Below, in pieces: positions 37,369-45,992 of a stretch of DNA of 49,377 nt. Below the pieces are notes generated by a model. It was not told the DNA's origin and searched no databases. It saw only the letters and a program-made list of their open reading frames with translations. The position numbers and the translations under genes are program-made. The stretch covers positions 1 to 49,377 of the forward strand of contig NZ_JAKSYD010000238.1 of assembly GCF_022829605.1 (NCBI RefSeq), read 5' to 3'. Each line of letters starts with the position of its first letter. Position 1 is the stretch's first letter. The DNA comes from Methylobacterium sp. E-065 (GTDB lineage: Bacteria; Pseudomonadota; Alphaproteobacteria; Rhizobiales; Beijerinckiaceae).

Positions 37369-39585
37369 TCAGCCAGCGCCGATCAGCCGGATCGCCGCCT
37401 CCCGCTCGAACAGGTAGAGCAGCACCCGCAGCGCCTGCCCCCGGGGGCTCTTCAGGCCGGGGTCGCGCTCGACGATCATCCGGGCATCGTCGCGGGCCGC
37501 CTCCAACAGGGCGCCGTCGCTCTCCATCCGGGCGAGCCGGAATGCCGCGAGCCCGGATTGCCGGGTGCCCAGCACCTCGCCCTCGCCGCGCAGCCTCAGG
37601 TCGGCCTCGGCGATGCGGAAGCCGTCCTCGCTGGCGCGCATCATCTCCAGCCGGGCCCGCGAGACCTGCCCGAGGGGCCCGCGGTAGAGCAGCAGGCAGG
37701 ACGAGGCCCGGGAGCCGCGCCCGACCCGGCCGCGGAGCTGGTGCAGCTGCGCCAGCCCGAACCGCTCGGCATGCTCGATCACCATGATGGTCGCCTCGGG
37801 CACGTCGACGCCCACCTCCACCACCGTGGTCGAGACCAGGAGCCTGGTGTCGCCCGCGGCGAACCGCGCCATGGCGGAATCCTTCTCGGGCCCCGGCATC
37901 TTGCCGTGGATCAGCCCGACCGTGTCGCCGAAATGCTGTTTCAGGTCGTCGAAGCGTTCGGCGGCTGCCGCGAGGTCGATGAACTCGGATTCCTCCACCA
38001 GGGGGCAGATCCAGTAGACCCGCTCGCCCCCGGCGATCGCCCGGGCGAGGCCGGCCACCACCTCGTCGATCCGCTCGGTCGACAGCGTGATCGTGCGGAT
38101 CGGCTGCCGGCCCGCGGGCTTCTCGTCGAGGATCGAGACGTCCATGTCGCCGAAGAAGGTCAGCGCCAGGGTGCGGGGGATCGGCGTCGCGGTCATGACC
38201 AGGAAGTCGACCGCCTCGCCCTTGGCGCCGAGCGCCAGCCGCTGATGCACGCCGAACCGGTGCTGCTCGTCGACGACCGCGAGGCCGAGATCGCGAAACG
38301 TCACGGCCTCCTGGAACAGGGCATGGGTGCCGACCAAGATGTCGATCTCACCGGCCGCAAGGTCAGCCAGGGTGGACTTGCGCTCCGAGGCCCGGTCCCG
38401 GCCGGTCATCAGGCGCAGGCGCAAGCCGCCAGCCAGCGGCTTGAGCCGCTCGAAATGCTGCCGGGCCAGGATCTCGGTGGGGGCCATCAGCGCCGCCTGA
38501 CGCCCGGCCTCGACCGCCGACGCCATGGCGAGCAGCGCCACCGCGGTCTTGCCCGAGCCGACATCGCCCTGGAGCAGGCGCAGCATCCGCCGGGGCTCCG
38601 CGAGGTCGGCGCGGATCTCGGTCACCGCCCGGGTCTGGGCGCCGGTGAGCGCGAAGGGGAGGGCGGCCTCGATCCGGGCGCTCAGGGCCCCATCCCCGGC
38701 ATTGACCCGGCCGGCCTTGCGCCGCTGGCGGGCGCGCAGCAGGGCCAGCGCCAATTGCGAGGCGAGGAGTTCGTCGTAGGCGAGCCGCTTCCGGGACGGC
38801 GTCGCGGGCGGCGGCTGGAGCGGATCCTCGGCCTTCGGGGGCGCTTCCTCGGGGCGGTGCTCCAGGCGCAGCGCATCCGCGAAGGCGGGCAGGCGGTTCT
38901 TCTCCAGCCAGGCTGCATCCTGCCATTCCGGCAGGACCGGCAACCGGTCGAGGGCCGAGACGGCGAGCTTGTTGATCGCCCGGGAGGTCAGCCCCTCGGT
39001 GGCGCCGTAGACCGGCTCGACCGCGGGCAGTTCGGCCAAGCCCGCCTCGTCCACGATCCGGGACGGGTGGACCATCTGGCGGGTGCCGTCCCAGAGGTCG
39101 ATCCGGCCGGTGATGTAGCGATGCGCCCCGAGCGGCAGCATCTTCTCCACCCGGGGGCGGGGCATGCCGAAGAAAACCAGCGTGATGTCGTGGCCGGAGG
39201 CATCCTCCACCACAACCCGGTGCGGGCGCTTGCCCGATCCGATCTGGGCCGGGCGATGCTCCACCACGGTGACGCCGATCGTCACCGGCTCACCTGTCGG
39301 CGCCTCGCCGACGGAGCCCATGAGCTTCCGCGCCACACCGCCCTGAGGCAGGTGGAACAGGAGATCCACCACCCGGGCCTCGCGCTCCGGGGTGCCGAGC
39401 AGCTTCTCGATGAGCGGCGCCATCTTGGGGCCGATCCCCGGCAGGGCGCGGGCCGGGGCGAACAGCGGATCGAGGATGCTCGGACGGAGCGTGGGGGCTT
39501 CGGGGCGCGCGGCCGCCTCCTCCGGCGCCGCCGTGGCGTCGTGGTCTGTCACGGCCGGATCCTGAGTCGCGCGTGCATCTGTCAT
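37369..39585 (-). CDS. recG: ATP-dependent DNA helicase RecG
   Basis: A 738-residue helicase. An N-terminal wedge/OB region (LPGIGPKMAPLIEKLLG, VVDLLFHLPQGG, YITGRIDLW) precedes the SF2 core: QGDVGSGKTAVALL (about residue 340), PTEILARQHFE, VVDEQHRFGVHQR (about 435), MTATPIPRTLAL, STTVVEVGVDVPEATIM and the QLRGRVGRGS motif. It remodels stalled replication forks and Holliday junctions. Start: ATG at 39585 (MTDARATQ); the longer frame to 39669 is unsupported. It is divergent from the hydrolase gene. Confidence 0.96.
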   Translation of the reverse strand: MTDARATQDPAVTDHDATAAPEEAAARPEAPTLRPSILDPLFAPARALPGIGPKMAPLIEKLLGTPEREARVVDLLFHLPQGGVARKLMGSVGEAPTGEPVTIGVTVVEHRPAQIGSGKRPHRVVVEDASGHDITLVFFGMPRPRVEKMLPLGAHRYITGRIDLWDGTRQMVHPSRIVDEAGLAELPAVEPVYGATEGLTSRAINKLAVSALDRLPVLPEWQDAAWLEKNRLPAFADALRLEHRPEEAPPKAEDPLQPPPATPSRKRLAYDELLASQLALALLRARQRRKAGRVNAGDGALSARIEAALPFALTGAQTRAVTEIRADLAEPRRMLRLLQGDVGSGKTAVALLAMASAVEAGRQAALMAPTEILARQHFERLKPLAGGLRLRLMTGRDRASERKSTLADLAAGEIDILVGTHALFQEAVTFRDLGLAVVDEQHRFGVHQRLALGAKGEAVDFLVMTATPIPRTLALTFFGDMDVSILDEKPAGRQPIRTITLSTERIDEVVAGLARAIAGGERVYWICPLVEESEFIDLAAAAERFDDLKQHFGDTVGLIHGKMPGPEKDSAMARFAAGDTRLLVSTTVVEVGVDVPEATIMVIEHAERFGLAQLHQLRGRVGRGSRASSCLLLYRGPLGQVSRARLEMMRASEDGFRIAEADLRLRGEGEVLGTRQSGLAAFRLARMESDGALLEAARDDARMIVERDPGLKSPRGQALRVLLYLFEREAAIRLIGAG

Positions 39586-39671
39586 GGTGGTTCGGCGGAC
39601 ATGGTGCCGGAGGCGCCTTATCATCCGGTGCATCCCAGCGCGCCAGTGCGTCAGGATGGAGACCGACACCC

Positions 39672-40610
39672 ATGGCCAGCGACTTCCTGCCGGGCTTCGA
39701 CCGGCACCGGATCGAGACCGCCCCTGGCGTGACGATCAACGCCCGCTTGGCGGGCAGCACCCGCTTGGCGGGCAGCACCCGCTCGGCGGGCCACGCCCGC
39801 TCGGCCGGCTCCGGGCCGCCGGTGCTGCTGCTGCACGGCCACCCGCAGACCCTGTCGACGTGGCTCCACGTCGCCCCGCGCCTGGCCGAGACCCGCACCG
39901 TCGTCGCCATGGATCTGCGCGGCTACGGCGATTCGTCAAAGCCCCCGGGCGGCGAGCGCCACGCCGCCTATTCCAAGCGCGCCATGGCGGCCGACGCCGT
40001 GGCGGTGATGCGGCGGCTCGGCCATGAGCGCTTCGCGGTGGTCGGCCACGACCGGGGCGGGCGCGTCGCCCATCGCCTCGCCCTGGATCATGCCGAAGCC
40101 GTGGAGCGGGTCGCCCTGTTCGATATCGCGCCGACCGCGACCATGTACGCGCGCACCGACAAGGCCTTCGCCACCCGGTACTTCTGGTGGTTCTTCTTCA
40201 TCCAACCCCATCCCCTGCCGGAGACGCTGATCGGGGCCGATCCGGAATATTTCCTGCGCCACCACGTCGAGGGCCAGTCGAAGACCCCCGGCTCGACCCC
40301 GCCCGACCTCTTCGCCGAGTATTTGCGCTGCTACGCGGACCCCGCCTGCCGCCACGCGATCTGCGAGGATTACCGGGCGGCGGCCGGCATCGATCTGGAC
40401 CACGACGCTGCCGATGCCGACGCGCGCGTCACGGCGCCGCTCCTGGCGCTCTGGGGGGCGAAGGGCGTCGTCGGCCAGACCTACGACGTGCTGGAGACGT
40501 GGCGCGAGAAGGCCACCGATGTTTCGGGGCGGGCGCTCGATTGCGGTCACACCCTCCAGGAGGAGCGGCCGGACGAGGTTTTTTCCGAACTCTCGGCGTT
40601 TCTGGGGTGA
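39672..40610 (+). CDS. Alpha/beta hydrolase, haloacetate (fluoroacetate) dehalogenase-like
   Basis: A 312-residue hydrolase. The nucleophile is Asp in VVGHDRGGRVAHRLALDH, the His in DCGHTLQEERPDE; LLHGHPQTLSTW forms the oxyanion turn and DLRGYGDSSKP is typical. FFIQPHPLPETLIGADPEYF resembles fluoroacetate dehalogenase cap residues. It would hydrolyse a short halo-acid or an epoxide/ester. The N-terminal part contains four copies of a six-residue repeat encoded by an 18-bp tandem repeat (see repeat entry), which relatives lack as far as I know. Confidence 0.85.
   Translation: MASDFLPGFDRHRIETAPGVTINARLAGSTRLAGSTRSAGHARSAGSGPPVLLLHGHPQTLSTWLHVAPRLAETRTVVAMDLRGYGDSSKPPGGERHAAYSKRAMAADAVAVMRRLGHERFAVVGHDRGGRVAHRLALDHAEAVERVALFDIAPTATMYARTDKAFATRYFWWFFFIQPHPLPETLIGADPEYFLRHHVEGQSKTPGSTPPDLFAEYLRCYADPACRHAICEDYRAAAGIDLDHDAADADARVTAPLLALWGAKGVVGQTYDVLETWREKATDVSGRALDCGHTLQEERPDEVFSELSAFLG
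39742..39813 (+). repeat. 18-bp tandem repeat, four copies, in frame in the hydrolase
   Basis: Units of the form cccgcttggcgggcagca, the same again, cccgctcggcgggccacg, then a diverged cccgctcggccggctccg. Each codes ARLAGS/TRSAGH-like hexapeptides and each contains a small stem (cccgc..gcggg). The first two are identical, which suggests recent slippage. Confidence 0.7.
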
Positions 40611-40741
40611 CCGGGCGGCTGCGGCGCCGTGGCCCGCCCGGGCCGAGGCATGGCGCCCTTGGCAGGATTGCGGGAAGGCGCAGATAGAAGCCGCACACTG
40701 CGCCGTGGGGATCGGCGAGCCAGCAAACCGTACGGGGAATC

Positions 40742-41956
40742 ATGTCCGAAGCGCGAGAGGGCCGATTCGACGTCGCCGTGGTCGGCGCCGGAGCCGCGGG
40801 CCTCGCGGCGGCGCTCGCCATCGCCCGGGAAGGGATCCCCACGGCCCTCGTCGGCCGCCACGCCCCCGTGGCGGACGGGCGGACCGTGGCGCTGCTCGAC
40901 GGGTCGGTGCGCTTCCTGGAGGCGCTCGGCGCCTGGGCGGCGGTGGCGCCGCAGGCGAGCCCGCTCTGCACCCTCCAGATCATCGACGACACCGGCAGCC
41001 TGTTCCGGCCGCCGCCCGTGCGCTTCCAGGCCGCCGAGATCGGCCTCGACGCCTTCGGGTGGAACGTCGAGAGCGCGCGGCTCGTCGAGAGCCTGCGCGC
41101 CTGCGCCCGGGCCCAGCCGAACCTGACCCTGGTCGAGGCGGATTGCGTCGGCGCGGCGGCGGGTGAAACGGCCTCTCGTGTCACCCTGGCGGAGGGCGGG
41201 ACGGTCGAGGCCCGGCTGGTGGTGGGAGCAGACGGAGGGCGCTCGCCGCTGCGGGCTGCGAGCGGAATCCGCGTGCGCGACTGGACCTATCCGCAGAGCG
41301 CCATCACCACGATCCTGGCGCATGAGCGCCCGCACCGGGACGTGTCGACCGAATTTCACACCCGCTCGGGGCCCTTCACCCTGGTGCCGTTACCGGGCGG
41401 CCATCGCTCCAGCCTCGTCTGGGTGACCGGGGAGGGCGCGGCCCGGCGGCTCGCCGCGCTGGACGACGCGGCCCTGGGGCAGGCGGTCGAGCGGCAGGCC
41501 CAGGCGATGCTCGGCGCCATGCGGATCGACGGCCCGCGCGGCCTCGTGCCGATGCGCGGTCTGGCGGTTGCAACGCCGGTGGCGCGCCGGCTGGCACTGA
41601 TCGGTGAAGCGGCCCACGTCTTCCCGCCGATCGGCGCGCAGGGGCTGAATCTTGGCCTGCGCGACGCCGCCACCCTGCGCGATGGGGTGCTGCGCGCCGC
41701 CCGGGATGGGCGGGATCCCGGCTCACGCCCGGTGCTCGACGGCTACGCCAGCGCCCGGCGGGTCGACACCGCGGCGCGCACAGCTGCGGTGGACCTCCTC
41801 AACCGCAGCCTGCTCACCGACCTGCTGCCGGTGGATGCCCTGCGCGGCCTCGGCCTGCTGGTGATGGGCCAGCTCGGGCCCCTGCGGCGGCTGGTGATGC
41901 GGGAGGGCGTGCTGCCCCGGCTCGGCGCGCCGGAATTGATGCGCGGGGCGCGGTGA
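40742..41956 (+). CDS. FAD-dependent monooxygenase, UbiH/COQ6 family
   Basis: A 404-residue flavoprotein: FAD dinucleotide motif VAVVGAGAAGLAAALAIARE at the start, ADGRTVALLDGSVRFLEALG, the DG motif VVGADGGRSPLR, and GEAAHVFPPIGAQGLNLGLR near the end (GEAAH in place of the usual GDAAH). This is the UbiH/UbiF/UbiL set that hydroxylates the ubiquinone ring. Alphaproteobacteria use one or two such enzymes for all steps; which position is attacked cannot be told. Membrane-associated in the cytosol. Confidence 0.87.
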   Translation: MSEAREGRFDVAVVGAGAAGLAAALAIAREGIPTALVGRHAPVADGRTVALLDGSVRFLEALGAWAAVAPQASPLCTLQIIDDTGSLFRPPPVRFQAAEIGLDAFGWNVESARLVESLRACARAQPNLTLVEADCVGAAAGETASRVTLAEGGTVEARLVVGADGGRSPLRAASGIRVRDWTYPQSAITTILAHERPHRDVSTEFHTRSGPFTLVPLPGGHRSSLVWVTGEGAARRLAALDDAALGQAVERQAQAMLGAMRIDGPRGLVPMRGLAVATPVARRLALIGEAAHVFPPIGAQGLNLGLRDAATLRDGVLRAARDGRDPGSRPVLDGYASARRVDTAARTAAVDLLNRSLLTDLLPVDALRGLGLLVMGQLGPLRRLVMREGVLPRLGAPELMRGAR

Positions 41957-42055
41957 GGCCAGCTTCGATCAGCGCTTTGCGGACAGCAGAATGGCCCGCA
42001 TATGGTCCGCCCTGTTGTCACTTGACGCCAACAGGCACCGGCGTATCATGCGCTC

Positions 42056-42352
42056 ATGAAGGCGGAACTTCTCATCCGTCGCCGCGTGGCTTTCGGCAAT
42101 CGAGATTTCGCTGAGCTGGTCGTCTGGCGGGTTCCGGAACCGATTCCGCCGACCAAGCACGGTTTCAAGTACCGCCTCGTCTATGTCGTGAACGGCGTGC
42201 GCGTGATCGGCTTCGACAATGAGCGTGGCAAAGGCGCTCACCGGCACGATCAGAACGGCGAAGTACCGTACCACTTCGACGGAATCGACCGTTTGCTGTC
42301 TGCTTTCGTCGAAGCTGTCGAAATCTGGAGGAAGTCGCATGGCGAAGATTGA
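42056..42352 (+). CDS. tumE: TumE-type (DUF6516) toxin of a toxin-antitoxin pair
   Basis: A 98-residue protein with the DUF6516/TumE pattern: ELVVWRVPEPIPPTKHGFKY, RLVYVVNGVRVIGFDNERGK, GAHRHDQNGEVPYHF. The HRH-type residues in GKGAHRH are the conserved centre. TumE is the toxin of a type II-like pair; the mechanism was unclear when I learned it. It overlaps the next gene by 14 bases, the normal arrangement with toxin first. Confidence 0.75.
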   Translation: MKAELLIRRRVAFGNRDFAELVVWRVPEPIPPTKHGFKYRLVYVVNGVRVIGFDNERGKGAHRHDQNGEVPYHFDGIDRLLSAFVEAVEIWRKSHGED

Positions 42353-42698
42353 GGTCGAGGTCGGCCGGGATCTGCGCGCGGCCGCGGCGGATGTGGCTGA
42401 AGCCTGGAAGATCGCCGAAGCCGGACATGCGGTCGCCGGGAGTGATCGCATCCTGTTCCGGGACTGGAGTGCCCTGTGCGCGGTGTTGACGCCGAAGCGC
42501 TACGAGCTCCTGCGCCATCTTCGGCGGGCGCCCGAGACCGGCATTCGGCCTCTCGCCCGCGCTCTCGGCCGCGACGTCAAGCGGGTCCATGACGACGTGG
42601 TCGCCCTGTCTGAACTGGGACTTGTAGCACGGGGCGAAGACGGGAGCCTGTCGAGCGAGATCGACGCGATCATCTCCACGATCTGCATCGCGGCGTGA
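42339..42698 (+). CDS. HTH antitoxin/regulator paired with TumE
   Basis: A 119-residue protein with a winged helix in the middle: SALCAVLTPKRYELLRHLRR, IRPLARALGRDVKRVHDDVV, LSELGLVARGEDGS. This is the HVO_A0114/TumA-type DNA-binding partner. GGAGG is seven bases before the ATG at 42339, inside the toxin gene. It would bind TumE and repress the pair's own promoter. Confidence 0.75.
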   Translation: MAKIEVEVGRDLRAAAADVAEAWKIAEAGHAVAGSDRILFRDWSALCAVLTPKRYELLRHLRRAPETGIRPLARALGRDVKRVHDDVVALSELGLVARGEDGSLSSEIDAIISTICIAA

Positions 42699-42764
42699 CT
42701 CCGCGCTCCGTATTCAGTCCGTCATAGGGCCTGAAACGACAAAATCGCGTCGGAAAGGCAACCT

Positions 42765-43109
42765 TCAGAATTCCGGTTGCGCCGCCACATAAGCGCCGAG
42801 GCGGGTGGCGAGATCGACCGGGCCGCCGGCCCGTGGCTCGGCCGAATCGCCGATCAGGATCACCGGGATGCCACGGTCACGCAGTTGGCTGCGCAGCTTG
42901 GCGGCGCAGCGGGCATAGGCGGGGTCCCGGCGGGTCGGAGCCTGGAGCAGCACGGCGGCCGGCCGCGCGATCACGGCCAAGACGTCGTCGGCCGCCTCCA
43001 TGGAGGCGGTCACGCTTGCGTAGCCGAGACTGGCGAGCTCGCCCGAAAGGGACCGGTCGACGGCCCGGACACCGTCATCGACCACGAGCACTTGTTGCAG
43101 CGCACCCAT
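42765..43109 (-). CDS. Degenerate response-regulator receiver domain (pseudo-receiver)
   Basis: A 114-residue protein with receiver topology: VLVVDDGVRAVDRSLSGELA (acidic pair kept), then PAAVLLQAPTRRDP where the phospho-acceptor Asp should stand but Gln is found, then IPVILIGDS (Ser at the switch position). It ends VDLATRLGAYVAAQPEF. Without the Asp it cannot be phosphorylated in the usual way and may act as a binding module. The start is the ATG at 43109; the frame to 43163 is an extension without support. No histidine kinase is adjacent. Confidence 0.65.
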   Translation of the reverse strand: MGALQQVLVVDDGVRAVDRSLSGELASLGYASVTASMEAADDVLAVIARPAAVLLQAPTRRDPAYARCAAKLRSQLRDRGIPVILIGDSAEPRAGGPVDLATRLGAYVAAQPEF

Positions 43110-43280
43110 GAGATTAGGCGGTACTCCATCCGGCACAGCTTGAAAAGATAGCCGTGACCACAATCCTTTGCAGAACCCACGAAGGGGCCGTTCGGATCCG
43201 TTGGTCCGTGTGCAGATGCGAGATTAGTCGCGGTACCTGAGCGCCAGATGAACCGCCACGACGCCGCCGTTCAGGGCCGC

Positions 43281-44567
43281 TCAGACGGCCGCGACGCCAA
43301 TCACGGCCCCGCCCGACAGGATGAGCCGGTAGCCCGAATCGCGCCATGCACCGGCGTCCGTCTCCGGCGTCGCGCCGCGGGGCAGGGGTGCCGCCGCGCA
43401 GGCCGGGCCGCGGCAGGCGAGGCCGCCGTCGCGGGCTGGCGCGAGGGCCAGGAGGTCCGGCGGCAGGGACACACGGTCCGGGTGGGCCAGGGCCGCGGCG
43501 AGATCGGGGCGCGTGACCAGAGCCGTCTCCCCGAGGACCAGCGTGTCGAGGCGCAGCGCACCGGCCGGCGGCGAGTCAGAGCGTGGTGAATCCGAGCGTC
43601 GTTTGCCGCCGTCCGGCGCGGCGCGGCGGATCAGGGGCGCGGGTGCCCGATGCACCACGTTGAGGCTCCGCACCGTCCAGGGCAGGGTCAGGGCGGCGAG
43701 CGCCGGCTCGATCAGGGCGGGGACGACCAGCCGGGTCGGCACGGGCCGCAGCAGGGCGGTCCGGAAACCGGTCTCCTCGAAGGGAATCACCGTCTCCAGG
43801 CCGGCCCCGGCCGCGAGCGCGGCGCCGAGGCCGGTCACGAGCCCGCGCAGGTCGTGGGCGGGCAGCAGCGTCAGGATCCGCTCGTCCGCGGAGAGCGGCA
43901 GGGCGTCGCAATGCGCCGCGATGGCGGCGGCGAGCGCTTCCGCGCCGCGATAGACCGGCCGTTCCGGATCGCTGCCTTCGAAGGTCACGAGGCCGCGGCT
44001 GGCGACCGGCTCAGCCACGCCGCGCTCCAGCGCCATCGCGTCGAGGCTGATCACGCCGTCCGGCACGCCGGGCCCGAAGGCGGCGAGATAGCGCAGGCCG
44101 AACTGCCGCATCGCCACGTGGGTCAGCTCCTCCGCGGGCCGGCGTGTGCCGCGGCGGCCCTCGGTGAGCACGCCGACGAGGTTGGCGGCCTCGATCCCGG
44201 CGGCGAGCTGCTCCGGATCCCAGGCGGCCGGCATCGCGCAGGGCAGGTGCCCCGCCGCCTCGACGGCGAGATGGGCCAGAGCCGCCTCCGCGCCGCCCGA
44301 GAACCACAATCCGATCCGGCTGCCGGCCGGGAGGCGCCACGCGCCGATCCCCCGGGCGAGCCGGCCGACGATCTCGGCGGCGGCCGCGTACGTCCACGTG
44401 ATCGCCGGGCGCCCGCACCACGCGGTCCGGTCGCCCGAATCACGCAGGGCCGTGCGCTGCGGCGCGGCGCGCGCTGCCGCGAACAGGCAGCCGGACAGGC
44501 TGCCGGATCGCGCGAACGCGTCCGGTACGGCCTCGACCGCCCTCTCGGCCACCGCGAACGCGCTCAA
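43281..44567 (-). CDS. AMP-dependent ligase-like protein (degenerate ANL family)
   Basis: A 428-residue protein resembling the N-terminal domain of acyl-CoA synthetases: ALRDSGDRTAWCGRPAITWTYAAAA, RIGLWFSGGAEAALAHLAVE, ANLVGVLTEG, LTLLPAHDLRGLVTGLGAAL. The nucleotide-binding P-loop (normally S-S/T-G-T-T-G-x-P-K) is replaced by VTFEGSDPERPVY, and the C-terminal lid with its Lys is missing. It is therefore unlikely to adenylate substrates normally and may be a divergent or non-catalytic member. Transcribed toward the pseudo-receiver gene, 171 bases apart. Confidence 0.6.
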   Translation of the reverse strand: MSAFAVAERAVEAVPDAFARSGSLSGCLFAAARAAPQRTALRDSGDRTAWCGRPAITWTYAAAAEIVGRLARGIGAWRLPAGSRIGLWFSGGAEAALAHLAVEAAGHLPCAMPAAWDPEQLAAGIEAANLVGVLTEGRRGTRRPAEELTHVAMRQFGLRYLAAFGPGVPDGVISLDAMALERGVAEPVASRGLVTFEGSDPERPVYRGAEALAAAIAAHCDALPLSADERILTLLPAHDLRGLVTGLGAALAAGAGLETVIPFEETGFRTALLRPVPTRLVVPALIEPALAALTLPWTVRSLNVVHRAPAPLIRRAAPDGGKRRSDSPRSDSPPAGALRLDTLVLGETALVTRPDLAAALAHPDRVSLPPDLLALAPARDGGLACRGPACAAAPLPRGATPETDAGAWRDSGYRLILSGGAVIGVAAV

Positions 44568-45031
44568 CCCGCCGCCCCCACTGATACTGAAAACCCGCCA
44601 GCATGGTCGGCCGATTACGGTTAACCGACCGCTAAGACCGCCGGGTGACGGCCAACCCCGATTGCCCCACCGGAGACAGGCTCCGCACGCCGATCACGTC
44701 CTCGTGCGACGTCGCGCTTGCGGCCGGGCGGGCGGGGGCCTATCGGGGGCCGGCCACGGCCCGGGGGGTGATCACCGGCCCGCCGGGCCGCGGTGTCAAG
44801 CCGCGGTGTCATGCCTTCGCCTTATTCCAGGGGAAAGGCAGGCCGCCCGGCCGCCGGGGCGGGAGATGCGCGCAGTCAGGCGCCCGTCCCCTCCGATGGC
44901 CGGACCGTTTCATCCGGAGCTCCGGTCGGCGCGCCACGGCGGCGCCCGTCCGGACGGTCCGGCGGATCGGCCGCGAGGCCGGCTCCGCATCAACCCGCTA
45001 CACCGTATCGCTTTCCAAGGGGTCAGAGCCG
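44568..45031. other. 464-base intergenic region, no gene seen
   Basis: Divergent gap between the ligase-like gene and the IalB-like gene. It is very GC-rich, has several short GC stems (for example ggtgatcaccggcc near 44768) and a doubled gccgcggtgtca (44791 and 44803). I see no RNA gene or convincing small frame. Confidence 0.5.
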
Positions 45032-45817
45032 ATGTCCTTCACCCGCCCTGCGACGCTCGCGCGCGCCGCCCTCCTCGGTCTTGCGGGCCTCGGCCTCACG
45101 GTCGCCCCGGCCCTGGCACAGCCCAAGAAGCCTGCGGCCGCCGCGCCTGCTCCGGCCGCGCCGGCGCCGACCGCTCCGGGCACCCCCGCGGCCAATACGC
45201 CGGCGGCCCAGACCGGCCCGCAGATCGTCGCGGTGAAGTCCGAGCCGGGCCAGGCCGACTGGACCAAGGTCTGCGGCAAGGACCAGGCCTCGGGCACCGA
45301 CATCTGCTACACGACCCGCGATTTCGTGTCCGACCAGGGTCAGCCGGTGCTGGCGGTGGCGGTCTATGAGATGAAGAACCCCGCCCAGAAGCAGGAGGTG
45401 CGCGTGGTGCGCTACCTGCTGCCGCTCGGCCTGCTGCTGCAGCCGGGCATCCGCTTCAGCATCGACGGCCAGGCGGCGACCGCCGGCCGCTTCGCGGTTT
45501 GCTTCCCGAACGGCTGCTTCGCCGAGGCCGGGGGCGTCGATGCCGGCGTGATCGCCGCGATGAAGAAGGGCACGACCCTCAACGTCTCGGTCCAGAATCA
45601 GACCCAGCGCGAGGTCACCTTCGCGGTGCCGCTGACCGGCTTCGGCAAGGCCTTCGACGGCCCGGCGATCGACCCGAAGGTGCTTGAGGAGCAGCAGAAG
45701 AAGCTCCAGGCGGAGCTGGAGAAGCGCTCCGAGGACATGCGCAAGAAGCTCGAGCAGCAGGGCGGCGCCGCCGCTGGCGCTGCCCCGGCCGCCGGCGCCG
45801 CTCCGGCCGCGAAGTAA
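45032..45817 (+). CDS. Invasion-associated locus B (IalB)-family exported protein
   Basis: A 261-residue periplasmic protein. Signal peptide RAALLGLAGLGLTVAPALAQ, then an Ala/Pro-rich linker, then the IalB domain (VCGKDQASGTDICYT, AVYEMKNPAQKQEVRVVRYL, LPLGLLLQPGIRFSID, FAVCFPNGCFAE with four Cys likely in two disulphides, VTFAVPLTGFGKAFDG). A C-terminal coiled coil (LEEQQKKLQAELEKRSEDMR) ends in an Ala/Gly-rich tail. Such proteins are common and conserved in Rhizobiales, with unclear function outside Bartonella. Ribosome-site-like aagggg lies before the ATG at 45032. Confidence 0.87.
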   Translation: MSFTRPATLARAALLGLAGLGLTVAPALAQPKKPAAAAPAPAAPAPTAPGTPAANTPAAQTGPQIVAVKSEPGQADWTKVCGKDQASGTDICYTTRDFVSDQGQPVLAVAVYEMKNPAQKQEVRVVRYLLPLGLLLQPGIRFSIDGQAATAGRFAVCFPNGCFAEAGGVDAGVIAAMKKGTTLNVSVQNQTQREVTFAVPLTGFGKAFDGPAIDPKVLEEQQKKLQAELEKRSEDMRKKLEQQGGAAAGAAPAAGAAPAAK

Positions 45818-45845
45818 GCCGACCGCAGGGTCGGGGTTTTCCGGA

Positions 45846-45872
45846 GGGCCGGGCCGCGAGGTCCGGCCCTTC
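45846..45872 (+). terminator. Hairpin terminator after the IalB gene
   Basis: GGGCCGGGCC, loop gcga, GGTCCGGCCC (10 pairs with one G-T), followed by ttcgcg. It begins 29 bases after the stop. The T run is weak. Confidence 0.6.
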
Positions 45873-45992
45873 GCGTATGGCCAGCCGCGGCTTTCTCCCT
45901 GTGCGCTTGGAAATTCCGACCTCGCCGGTGCTGATCAAGTGCACGCGGCCCCGTTTCTCACCCTCACCCCTCTGCGGCGGAGGGTGGACACC

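Noticed and set aside
37558..39732. 724-residue plus-strand frame opposite recG
   Set aside because: RecG on the other strand has all helicase motifs; this frame is its shadow.
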